Of a stretch of 64,000 nucleotides of DNA, positions 24,648-32,540 are shown piece by piece (within the stretch, counting starts at the first letter, position 1; each line of letters begins with the position of its first letter). The notes beneath the pieces were generated by a model, which searched no databases, was not told the DNA's origin, and saw only the letters and a program-made list of their open reading frames with translations. The stretch is from assembly GCF_000021925.1 (NCBI RefSeq), contig NC_011830.1:4995001-5059000 (forward strand), in the 5' to 3' direction. The DNA comes from Desulfitobacterium hafniense DCB-2 (lineage in GTDB: Bacteria > Bacillota > Desulfitobacteriia > Desulfitobacteriales > Desulfitobacteriaceae). A program made the position numbers and the translations under genes.

Positions 24648-26378
24648 TTAGGGATGAAAACGGGGTTTCTTAAATCCCGTGGCTGACGCATTGCGCATGG
24701 CCCGGTTTCCCCTGCCCCTTCTTTCAGATCTGGCCCTCCCTGCATTGCTTTTGAGGAGGGAGAGGAAGGAAAGCGCTGAGAAAGCAATCAATCCGATGCC
24801 AATCTTAAGATAAGGCCCTTCAAGTAAAATGGTGCCGGCGATTAAGAAACCACTGCTCACTATGGCTTGCACAATGCGATTGCCTTGCTCCCTCTGGCTC
24901 TGCAGCAGATTCTGCTCAAAGCTCCGCGCGGGATGGAGTCTGATGCTGCCGCCTTCCAGGCCTGTGATCAAGTGGTTGATTCTTTCCGGCAGACCAACCA
25001 CATCAGTGAAGGTTTTCTTGGCCTGGTCAAGGATAAACTTTTGGGCAAAGCCTTGTGCTCCGTCTGCTTGCTCTTTTCCGGCCAGCAGCTCCTCCGCATA
25101 AGGGCGCAGGGTCTTAATCAGATCCAACCGGGGATTCAATCCTCCGCAGATTCCTATAATCGACAGCAGCGCCTTGCCCAGGAACAAGGTCCGGGCCGGA
25201 ATCTGAAAGGGCTGGGAGTACATGAATTCCCTCAACTCCCATAGAAATTCTTCGGAATTCACCTTTTTCAGGTCTTTCTCCGCAAAGATATTGGCTAGTA
25301 TAAGCTTCAATCCCTTGGCCAAGGTGCCCTTCTCCGCATGGGGGCGCAGGAAACCCAGGTTAGCAAACACCTCCACCATCTGTTCCGTATCTTTTTTAAA
25401 CAGGGCCATGACAAAGGAGATTAGCTCTTCCCGCATCCCTTCGTCGATCCGTCCCACCATGCCAAAGTCCAGGAATACCAGGGTGCCGTCTTCCTTGACC
25501 AGGAGATTCCCCGGATGGGGATCGGCATGGAAAAAGGCGTCGCTGAGAAATTGCTGCACATAGGCCGTGATCAGGGTGTCGGCCAGCTTGACCCGGTCCA
25601 GCTCCGCCTTGTCCAAAGCGGCAAAATCATTGATCTTATAGCCTGTGATATACTCCATGGTCAGGACGCGCCGGGTGGTATACTCCCAATACACTTTTGG
25701 CACGGCAATTCCCGGTTCTCCGGCAAAGTTCTCCCGAAACTGATCGGCATGACGGCCTTCTTTAAGATAATCCAATTCATCCAGGGTGGTTTCTGTGAAT
25801 TCAGCATAGATCTGCTCTAAGTCCACCGCAGCCCGGATGCGGGGATAGCGCTTGGCAAAGGTGACCACGAAGCGCAGGGCATCAAAATCGCTGCTGATGA
25901 TCTCTTCAATACCGGGGCGTAAAATCTTAACCGCCACCTGGTCATGGCCTTTGATCTCAGCCGTATGAACCTGTCCTAAAGAGGCTGAAGCGATGGGCTC
26001 CGGAGAAAAATTCAGGTAAATCTCCCCCAGCGGGCGGCCATATTCCGCCTCGATCCTCCTGATAATATCCGCCGTCGGCACCGGCTTCACCGCATCCTGG
26101 AGCAGGGCAAGCTCCCGGGTATATTCCTCCGGCAGGATATCCACCCGGGAACTGAAGAATTGTCCCAGCTTAATGAGCAAGCCGCCCATCCCCATGGCTA
26201 TCTCAGCAAAGATCCTGGCTTGTTTTTGGTAGACGGCCTTAAGCTGCTTCTGATAAGCTTCTTCTCCATAAAAACGTCTTTTTTTGCTCAGCCACCATAA
26301 TTGGAAGACAAACCGCAGGAACATGGTAATGATGACCCGGAACCGTTTATCTTTAAAAAACCTAATAATTATCGGCAT
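24648..26378 (-). CDS. ABC1/UbiB/AarF-family atypical protein kinase
   Basis: 576 residues. Kinase-like core with the family's KxGQ motif (LIKLGQFFSSR), the alanine-rich loop ASASLGQVH, the AVKILRP lysine, HADPHPGN and the metal-binding FLDFG; two C-terminal hydrophobic helices around residues 515-560 anchor it in the membrane. Relatives support quinone (ubiquinone or menaquinone) biosynthesis or lipid handling as ATPases. The ATG with GGGGAGG five bases upstream is preferred over the one six codons earlier. It is downstream of, and probably cotranscribed with, the AbrB-like gene. The C-terminal tail is rich in Arg and ends at a palindrome. Confidence 0.88.
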   Translation of the reverse strand: MPIIIRFFKDKRFRVIITMFLRFVFQLWWLSKKRRFYGEEAYQKQLKAVYQKQARIFAEIAMGMGGLLIKLGQFFSSRVDILPEEYTRELALLQDAVKPVPTADIIRRIEAEYGRPLGEIYLNFSPEPIASASLGQVHTAEIKGHDQVAVKILRPGIEEIISSDFDALRFVVTFAKRYPRIRAAVDLEQIYAEFTETTLDELDYLKEGRHADQFRENFAGEPGIAVPKVYWEYTTRRVLTMEYITGYKINDFAALDKAELDRVKLADTLITAYVQQFLSDAFFHADPHPGNLLVKEDGTLVFLDFGMVGRIDEGMREELISFVMALFKKDTEQMVEVFANLGFLRPHAEKGTLAKGLKLILANIFAEKDLKKVNSEEFLWELREFMYSQPFQIPARTLFLGKALLSIIGICGGLNPRLDLIKTLRPYAEELLAGKEQADGAQGFAQKFILDQAKKTFTDVVGLPERINHLITGLEGGSIRLHPARSFEQNLLQSQREQGNRIVQAIVSSGFLIAGTILLEGPYLKIGIGLIAFSALSFLSLLKSNAGRARSERRGRGNRAMRNASATGFKKPRFHP

Positions 26379-26425
26379 GGATACCTCCCCGATCATTTAC
26401 TTCTATAACTACACTTTGGCCGGTC

Positions 26426-26737
26426 CTATTCCTCCGGATCATCTTTCTTCTCCGGATCACCTTTCTTCTCCCGCGGCGTCCCGGCCTGCCCCGCCCTTTC
26501 TTGCGGGGAATCGGCAGTGAACATCTCCTCAAAGAACCTGCTCTTTCTGAAGATCATATCTGCGAAGCGGGTCATGACTTCCGATTTAAAGATAATGACG
26601 ACCCCTTTGCGCTTATTGCCAAAGACGACCAGCTTCTCTCCCGCTTCAATCCCCAGCTCTTCTCTGGCTTCCGCAGGAATAACCACCTGTCCCCGTTCCC
26701 CCATCACTGTGGAGCCGTAAAACTTACCATGATGCAT
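26426..26737 (-). CDS. AbrB/SpoVT-type DNA-binding protein
   Basis: 103 residues. The first 50 form a swapped-hairpin AbrB domain (GSTVMGERGQVVIPAEAREELGI), followed by a basic segment and a charged tail rich in Lys, Asp and Glu. Such proteins are dimeric or tetrameric transcription factors. GGGAGG precedes the ATG. It heads an operon with the ABC1-like kinase 47 bases downstream; a perfect palindrome lies 24 bases upstream of its start and may be its own operator. It could also be the antitoxin-like half of an unrecognised pair, but no toxin is nearby. Confidence 0.8.
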   Translation of the reverse strand: MHHGKFYGSTVMGERGQVVIPAEAREELGIEAGEKLVVFGNKRKGVVIIFKSEVMTRFADMIFRKSRFFEEMFTADSPQERAGQAGTPREKKGDPEKKDDPEE

Positions 26738-26760
26738 CTATCCAACCTCCCTATGATCGA

Positions 26761-26774
26761 TATGATATATCATA
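26761..26774. promoter_or_regulatory. Palindrome upstream of the AbrB-like gene
   Basis: TATGATATATCATA is a perfect 14-bp palindrome in the AT-rich leader, where -10-like sequences for the minus-strand gene also occur. Candidate operator for autoregulation. Confidence 0.4.
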
Positions 26775-26805
26775 TTAATCATACTTGCAAATTAATCGTT
26801 CAAAA

Positions 26806-26843
26806 AAAGGCACTTCCCGCCCAGCCGGCGGAAAATCGCCTTT
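26806..26843. terminator. Hairpin with T runs on both strands between divergent genes
   Basis: AAAGGC pairs with GCCTTT and TTcCCGCC with GGCGGaAA. T runs follow on both strands, the hallmark of a bidirectional terminator, yet the flanking genes are divergent. It may stop read-through into each leader or be the relic of a lost gene. Confidence 0.5.
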
Positions 26844-26933
26844 TTCTTTAATTTTTGGCCTGCACTGGGCCTCTATGATGCTTTCTCTAATCTCCCCAGA
26901 ATCTTTCGCTCAGAATGTATTATAATTGATAAG

Positions 26934-26961
26934 AATGTGTTAAAATATATCATAACACATT
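26934..26961. promoter_or_regulatory. Inverted repeat operator candidate before the AlbA_2 gene
   Basis: AATGTGTTA (26934-26942) and TAACACATT (26953-26961) form a 9-bp perfect inverted repeat with a 10-base spacer. It lies just downstream of a TATAAT (26921-26926) and about 30 bases before the start codon, a position for repression. Confidence 0.5.
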
Positions 26962-26991
26962 AAAATGCATGCTGTAATGGGAGGTTATCCT

Positions 26992-28293
26992 ATGAAACGG
27001 AGCGAAGACGCTACTACCGAGTTCAAACGTGACTATGTTGACGATATCAAGAAAACTGTGATAGCTTTTGCCAATACCAGTGGCGGAACCCTCTATATAG
27101 GTATCGATGACAGTGGTCAGGCTGTAGGAATAGGGGATGTAGATAATACGCTGCTCAGGGTATCCAACGCGATTCGGGACACAATTAAGCCCGATGTAAC
27201 ACTATTTGTAAGTTATGAAGTTCAAATGGTAGATAACCGGCACATCATAAAAATCACGGTGCAAAAAGGTACCGCCAGTCCTTATTATCTTGCCAACAAG
27301 GGTATTCGTCCCCAAGGGGTTTACATTCGTCAGGGCCCCTCTTCCGTTCCCGCCACTGAAGCAACCATTCTAAACATGATCAAAAACACAGATGGGGAAA
27401 ACTATGAGGATGTACGTTCTCTGCAACAAGAATTAACCTTTAGCGAAGCGGAGAAAGCGTTCAGCTCTGGAAAAATTCCCTTTGGCACCAGTCAGCAGAA
27501 AACATTGAAAATAACGAATGCTGATGGTATCTACACCAATTTGGGATTGCTGCTGTCTGATCAATGCCGCCATACCATCCGACTTGCTGTATTTGAAGGA
27601 ACGACCAAATCTGTCTTCAAGGACAGGCGCGAATTTTCCGGTTCATTGCTTAAGCAACTCAACGAAGTTTATGAAACGATCAGCCACTACAACCGGACCC
27701 GGGCTGAATTTGACGGCTTGTATCGTATTGACCGCCGGGACTATCCCGTAGAAGCGATCAGAGAAGCGCTTCTCAACGCCCTTGTTCATAGAGATTACTC
27801 CTTCAGCGCCAGCACACTGATCAGCATCTTTGATGACCGCCTTGAATTTGTATCCATTGGCGGTCTGCTTAAAGGTATTTCCCATGATGATATCATGCTG
27901 GGCATTTCCGTGACACGCAATGAGAATTTAGCACACATCTTTTACCGTTTAACCTTAATTGAGGCCTACGGTACCGGGATGCCGAAAATTATGCAAAGCT
28001 ATCAAGGCTATCCAGTGGCCCCCTTGATTGAAATTACCGATAACGCCTTTAAAATCACCCTTCCCAATCTAAACTCCAATTACGGTGTTGTTAAAGAAGC
28101 CGCACCGTTGTACGGTAACGAATTAATGGTTGTGGAGATGCTTAAGACCAATGAATCCATCACCAGAAAAGAGGTCGAAGGGAAGCTATCGCTCTCCCAG
28201 GCCGCTGCCGTTAATTTATTAAAGCGGCTGGTCATAAGAGGATTGATTCGGCCTGTCGGTGCAGGAAAGAATACCCGCTACATTAGAGCCTAA
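26992..28293 (+). CDS. AlbA_2 / HATPase_c_4 ATP-binding regulator
   Basis: 433 residues from an ATG with GGGAGG seven bases upstream. The N-terminal AlbA_2 (Schlafen-like) domain is shown by EFKRDYVDDIKKTVIAFANT and GGTLYIGIDD. A GHKL-type ATPase segment follows (REALLNALVHRDYS, then EAYGTGMPKI). The C-terminus is a winged helix (ITRKEVEGKLSLSQAAAVN). Members are usually annotated as putative transcriptional regulators with an ATP-binding domain; a true target is rarely known. Transcribed alone on the plus strand behind a dyad that may be its own operator, and closed by a strong terminator. Confidence 0.85.
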   Translation: MKRSEDATTEFKRDYVDDIKKTVIAFANTSGGTLYIGIDDSGQAVGIGDVDNTLLRVSNAIRDTIKPDVTLFVSYEVQMVDNRHIIKITVQKGTASPYYLANKGIRPQGVYIRQGPSSVPATEATILNMIKNTDGENYEDVRSLQQELTFSEAEKAFSSGKIPFGTSQQKTLKITNADGIYTNLGLLLSDQCRHTIRLAVFEGTTKSVFKDRREFSGSLLKQLNEVYETISHYNRTRAEFDGLYRIDRRDYPVEAIREALLNALVHRDYSFSASTLISIFDDRLEFVSIGGLLKGISHDDIMLGISVTRNENLAHIFYRLTLIEAYGTGMPKIMQSYQGYPVAPLIEITDNAFKITLPNLNSNYGVVKEAAPLYGNELMVVEMLKTNESITRKEVEGKLSLSQAAAVNLLKRLVIRGLIRPVGAGKNTRYIRA

Positions 28294-28351
28294 TCCTGGA
28301 GCCTAAGCTAAGCTATGCTGACCTTCGACAACCTGTCCGTGGGCGAACATA

Positions 28352-28390
28352 AAAAGCGAGTCCGTTGGCCTAAAACGCGGACTCGCTTTT
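28352..28390. terminator. Terminator after the AlbA_2 gene
   Basis: A 13-bp perfect stem AAAAGCGAGTCCG / CGGACTCGCTTTT with a 13-base loop; T-rich on both sides, so it can act in both directions. Confidence 0.8.
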
Positions 28391-28474
28391 GAATAGACTA
28401 TCGGTAGAGCAGCCTTGGCAGATCAGCACTTTTTTCTGCTTGCCCCACATTGGCGATTAACTGGACGGCAAATC

Positions 28475-29452
28475 TTATACTCTTGTATAATAAACCACCC
28501 CGTCTTTTAATTCTCTGCCCACCATGTTTTGAAAGACCAGATGGGTTAGATGGGCCAGAGCTTCTCCAGTGGCAAATAATTTTTGGGCCGGCGGAAAATC
28601 CTCCCAGGACCTAATGGTCAGATCCCATTGCATTTGGCCAGCCACCTGGGCTCCCGTCATGCTCTTTTCACCAAGAATCTTCATCACATCTTCCAGCCGC
28701 CGTTGATGATGATCTCTCAGTTCTTCGATCCGTTTATATCCATCCTCAAGCACGAAACGATGTCCGGGAAAAATCACCTTGATATCCAGTGCGGCAATTT
28801 TATTTAGGCTTTCCAGATAGTCGCCGAGATAATCCCTGGTGATTGTCGCCGGCGGTGCCCAAATGGTATTATTGGGAGTAATTTTTCCCAGGATGTGATC
28901 GCCGGAGAAAAGGATTTTTCGTTCTTGATCATAAAGGCAAAAATGGTCCGGTGCATGACCTGAGGTCTCAATACACTGGAAACTGAATTCGCCAACTTGA
29001 AGAATATCCCCATCCTGTATGTTTGTTGCCTCCTCGATGATGTCGCTGGCATAGGTATACCCGGGGTGGTCGGACATCGTGATATTGGTCAGTCCGCTTT
29101 GAGCGATCAGCTCATTTAAGAAGCCATGGAGCCCTGCCCCTGCATACCCCAGCAGCGTATCGGCACAATACTTGCCGGTATAGATTGTGTTATCCGGCCG
29201 GGACAGATAACCGGCTAAACCTGAATGATCCCCATGCAGATGAGTTATGAAGATATCCGTATTCTCCATAGCAATACCCAGATCAGCCAGTGCTTGATCC
29301 ATGGACTCCTTGCATTCCCTCCGGTTAAAGCCTGTGTCAATGAGCAGATTTCGTTCTTTCCCTTTAATATAATAGGCATTAGTGGCTTTCAAAGGGTTGT
29401 TGGGAAGAACGATGGGGATTTTAAAAATATCCGGGTATACTTGTTCAATCAT
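28475..29452 (-). CDS. Metallo-beta-lactamase-fold hydrolase
   Basis: 325 residues. The metal ligands are all visible: THLHGDHSG (HxHxDH), SGHAPDH, the bridging Asp in SGDHILG, and PGHR near residue 230. A C-terminal helical region (from about residue 240) resembles the winged-helix cap of the LACTB2/PqqB-like subgroup. It is probably a two-metal thioesterase, lactonase or similar hydrolase; the substrate is unknown. Monocistronic; its leader contains AT-rich sequence but no clear operator. Confidence 0.87.
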   Translation of the reverse strand: MIEQVYPDIFKIPIVLPNNPLKATNAYYIKGKERNLLIDTGFNRRECKESMDQALADLGIAMENTDIFITHLHGDHSGLAGYLSRPDNTIYTGKYCADTLLGYAGAGLHGFLNELIAQSGLTNITMSDHPGYTYASDIIEEATNIQDGDILQVGEFSFQCIETSGHAPDHFCLYDQERKILFSGDHILGKITPNNTIWAPPATITRDYLGDYLESLNKIAALDIKVIFPGHRFVLEDGYKRIEELRDHHQRRLEDVMKILGEKSMTGAQVAGQMQWDLTIRSWEDFPPAQKLFATGEALAHLTHLVFQNMVGRELKDGVVYYTRV

Positions 29453-29609
29453 CTATAGACATCCTTTCATCATAAAGTTTGAGCCTGACGTGAATCTACA
29501 ATGTTTTATTGCGAATTTTCTCAATATTCTTATATAAGTTTACCATAAAATCGCACTTTGTCTTTACTATGTGCATAATTTCTTTTAAGTACCCCTTACT
29601 ATGAAAAAT

Positions 29610-29644
29610 GGCCCATGATCCGCATCGCATTCGGATCATGGGCC
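29610..29644 (-). terminator. Terminator after the DUF3102 gene
   Basis: GGCCCATGATCCG / CGGATCATGGGCC forms a 13-bp perfect stem, with ATTTTTCAT following on the minus strand and TTTCCTT on the plus strand. Confidence 0.85.
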
Positions 29645-29675
29645 TTTCCTTCTCTCGCCAAGGAGTGGATTATCT

Positions 29676-30500
29676 TTACATATTTGCTTTCAAACTCTTC
29701 GTTAAAAAATTAATAAGCTTATTCTTGTAGACTTTATAACTCTCCGGCTCCTCCTTGGCAAATTGCTGCAGTTCCCATGTAAGCTCTCTGAACGTCCGGT
29801 CCAGGCTTTCATATAAAAAGGCCACTTTATTGGCTCTGGCCTTGTGATACGCCTCGTCAAGCCTGTTGCGCATCCGGTCGATAACCTGGGCGGCAGTATC
29901 CTGCCTAAGGCTTTGCAGATCCAGGCTCAGTTGCTCGGCCTTGGCCTCGCTCTTCGCTTTGGCTTGGGTCAGCTCGGCCACTTTGTTCAGCAGGTTATCC
30001 TGTTCGCCGCTCATTTTCGTTAGCTGGCCTTCCTGGTCCGCCAGGAGCTGCTGGAGCTCTGTCTTTTCCTGGCGGGCCTGATCCCGCTCCGCCGCAGCCC
30101 GATTCCGTTCCTGAACCGCCTTCTGTAGCTCCCGGGTCGACATAGTCTCCAGATCCAGCTCGGCGATAAACTGAGCCCGCTCCTCCTCCGGGACCCCCAG
30201 CAGGATAAGCCCCTGAGTGTAGCTCAAATTGGAAAGCGCTTTCCAATTTGGTGAGGCAGGCTGTGGGAGTCCATACTCTTCAAACAGGCGGATCAGGTTG
30301 CCTGCCGTTTTCTGAGAGTAACTGACCGACTCTTCCAGCCACCGGCCCCATTTCCCATGGGGGAGCAAATTCTTGGCCTCCGCCAGGCGGCAGCCGATCT
30401 CGATGGCATTGTGGAGAAGAACCTTGCTTACCTGTTGCTTCATCGTATTGATTTCAGCGGCTATTACAAGGGGTGTGCGTTCCGCGCCCACATCCTCCAT
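29676..30500 (-). CDS. DUF3102 family coiled-coil protein
   Basis: 274 residues. The N-terminal 100 match the DUF3102 pattern (GCRLAEAKNLLPHGKWGRWLEE, then YSQKTAGNLIRLFEEY), which resembles phage and plasmid DNA-associated proteins with a helix-turn-helix-like segment. Residues about 125-205 are a long charged coiled coil, followed by a helical C-terminus. Function unknown. Divergently transcribed from the DUF1659-DUF2922 pair, a combination worth noting because all three families occur mainly in Firmicutes accessory regions. Confidence 0.8.
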   Translation of the reverse strand: MEDVGAERTPLVIAAEINTMKQQVSKVLLHNAIEIGCRLAEAKNLLPHGKWGRWLEESVSYSQKTAGNLIRLFEEYGLPQPASPNWKALSNLSYTQGLILLGVPEEERAQFIAELDLETMSTRELQKAVQERNRAAAERDQARQEKTELQQLLADQEGQLTKMSGEQDNLLNKVAELTQAKAKSEAKAEQLSLDLQSLRQDTAAQVIDRMRNRLDEAYHKARANKVAFLYESLDRTFRELTWELQQFAKEEPESYKVYKNKLINFLTKSLKANM

Positions 30501-30737
30501 GATGGTTACCTGCCTTTAATCGGGAATTCCCGCCCTTTTTACTCCATTTACTCATAAACTATGCGGCCAAGGCCCTGTATGTGACAGATTTAACTCAATT
30601 TCACCAAAATTTATATTTTTATGATAAATAACTTCACCTCCGTCACATCCTGATCAACAAGTCCATAAGCTAAAGAGACGGGACGGGTTCTCCCGGCCGT
30701 CAATACCGTCAATATCACAGAAAGGAGATGAAGGCAC

Positions 30738-30962
30738 ATGGCGGTCATAGCGCATCCACTGAGTTCGACAGTGGTGATACGATACCAGGTTGGGGAAACC
30801 CCTTCCGGTGCACCGATTATCAGGCAGAAAAGCCTGAACTATGTCAAAGCCGACGCCACGGATCAAGATATTTATGACGTGGCGGCAGCCTTGTTCGGAT
30901 TGAGCGAGCGTCTGACTATCCAGACCATCCTCAGGAAGAACTTTGATCTGGTCGATGAGTGA
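30738..30962 (+). CDS. DUF1659 domain protein
   Basis: 74-residue protein whose sequence (VIRYQVGETPSGAPIIRQKS, then ATDQDIYDVAAALFGL) fits the DUF1659 family of small Firmicute proteins of unknown role. AAAGGAGATG precedes the ATG. First gene of a two-gene operon; the reverse-strand open frame that covers both genes is a shadow. Confidence 0.8.
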   Translation: MAVIAHPLSSTVVIRYQVGETPSGAPIIRQKSLNYVKADATDQDIYDVAAALFGLSERLTIQTILRKNFDLVDE

Positions 30963-30995
30963 TTTCTGCTCATTGATTAGAGAGGAGGTGAAGAG

Positions 30996-31235
30996 ATGGC
31001 CATTATGAATAAAACGATTCTCCGGATGACGTTTAACACGGCGGGGAACAAAACCTTTGCCATCAGCCTGGATGAGCCCAGACCTGATGTGAGTAAGGGC
31101 GAGATTGAAGCCGCTATGGAAACCGTCATTGAGAAGAATATTTTTCTTGCTCCCAGCGGCGAGCTGGTGAGCAAGAGAGATATTCGGATCGTGGGAACCA
31201 CAACCAATGATATGTATGATCCCCCCATGGCTTAG
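30996..31235 (+). CDS. DUF2922 domain protein
   Basis: 79 residues with the DUF2922 pattern (LRMTFNTAGNKTFAISLDEP at the start, IFLAPSGELVSKRDIRIV at the end). Function unknown. It follows the DUF1659 gene by 33 bases with GAGGAGG before its ATG; the two families usually occur as such a pair. The small YvrJ gene often found third in the operon is missing here, and a terminator follows. Confidence 0.8.
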   Translation: MAIMNKTILRMTFNTAGNKTFAISLDEPRPDVSKGEIEAAMETVIEKNIFLAPSGELVSKRDIRIVGTTTNDMYDPPMA

Positions 31236-31277
31236 GGGGAGGATCAGCAGAGTCATGGGGTTGGCCCAGTAAGAAAA

Positions 31278-31315
31278 ACCAAAGGATACCCCTGGTTAAA
31301 GGGGTATCCTTTGGT
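31278..31315. terminator. Bidirectional terminator
   Basis: ACCAAAGGATACCCCT and AGGGGTATCCTTTGGT form a 16-bp perfect stem with a six-base loop between the convergent DUF2922 gene and the secreted-protein gene. Confidence 0.85.
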
Positions 31316-31365
31316 TGGCTTAACTCCTCCGGCTCATGCACCCGTCTCCGGCACCGGAGTTCGTG

Positions 31366-32313
31366 TCACTGCTCCCGTTTGCCGCCGAAGGCACGCAGTT
31401 CTGTGCTCTCCTTGATCCCGCCGAATTTCGTATCGATCAGGCCGCCGGCCTGCATGAGCACAATCGGCGACTGGGTCTGGGCATCCACATAGACATAACA
31501 TAAGTCGTCGCTCTGGATTTTATCTCTCCAACCCCAATCACTTTCTTTCAAGCTAAATTCTTCCCAAAGAACCATGAATTTGTTGCCGCTGATGGGCAGC
31601 AGGGAGGGGACCGTGGTAGTAAAGCTGCTGTCGGTATAGGAAGCCAGGGTCACTTGTCTGACCTGACCGGCAGAACCATTTTTGGGTACGACACAGAGGA
31701 TGATATCGCGCTGATCGGCGGGCAAGCCGACCAAGTCATAATTTGTATACTCTAAGACCTGGGAATGGTCGATCGAGTTCATAGCGACAAGGTAGGCGGT
31801 ATCACTGACAGCCAGCCCGCCCACGGATACGGAAACACTGTCGATACGCCGGAATTCCTTATCATAGCGAACGATGCAGATGACCTCTTTGCCATCATCT
31901 TCTTCCTTATTTTCCTGACCAAAGGCAATAAAGTTGTAGTCCCCGCCGCTGTAAAAAGCACCGAAAATCGGCAGCTCCGGCTCGATGCTCTGCTGACTAA
32001 GCAGCTGCTAATCCTTATCCAGCATCGCCACGAGTATTCCATCGGAGGAAGCATTGAGCAGTGAAAGCGTGTGATCTCTATTCACAAGCAGATAAGATGT
32101 CTGTGTCTCCTCCCAGCGAAGATCCTTGAGCAGCGGCCAGCTGATTGACTTATGGGGCAGGTCCAGAATTTTGGCGCTACTCGGCAGGTTGGGCACATTT
32201 TCCTGATCCTCGCTCTGAAGTCCGGCCGCCATGATTGGTAAACTAATGACAAGGGATAAGATCACCGCCAGCAACATTGCGGCGATTCTCCTCCATTTTC
32301 TTTTGGATTGCAT
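31366..32313 (-). CDS. Secreted protein interrupted by an in-frame TAG (readthrough or pseudogene)
   Basis: A 315-position frame with a clear signal peptide (KRKWRR, then a hydrophobic stretch ending PIMAAG) and GGAGGG before the ATG. Codon 102 is TAG (32008-32010). Beyond it the frame continues in the same phase for 213 codons with normal composition (for example YSGGDYNFIAFGQ, then LRAFGGKREQ at the end). No domain is recognised; the alternation of short hydrophobic strands suggests a beta-rich repeat protein. Either the gene has recently acquired a nonsense mutation, or UAG is read through; organisms of the inferred genus are known to carry pyrrolysine genes. Confidence 0.7.
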
Positions 32314-32505
32314 TGTCTTTTATCCCTCCATTCTTCGCATTTTATTATTTGATACCAGCATATCCCAGAACAACAACAGGCATGGGTACAGTTACTTTGA
32401 CTCTGTCTCTCGCCAATACTATAATTATATTTAATTGCAAAGATCACCTGCAAACACTTATCTAACATGTTTTTAAGTCCTCTCTGTAAATATGATTGCA
32501 ATGTC

Positions 32506-32530
32506 CCAGGATATGATATAATGATCCTGG
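32506..32530. promoter_or_regulatory. Inverted repeat over the -10 and ribosome binding site of the Rpn gene
   Basis: CCAGGAT (32506-32512) and ATCCTGG (32524-32530) flank TATAAT (32517-32522); the right arm runs into the GGAGGGG ribosome binding site. It could be an operator or, in a longer transcript, a stem masking translation. Confidence 0.45.
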
Positions 32531-32540
32531 AGGGGTGTAT

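Noticed and set aside
30654..31256. 200-codon minus-strand frame over the DUF1659/DUF2922 genes
   Set aside because: It covers two recognised plus-strand genes with proper ribosome binding sites and has none itself.
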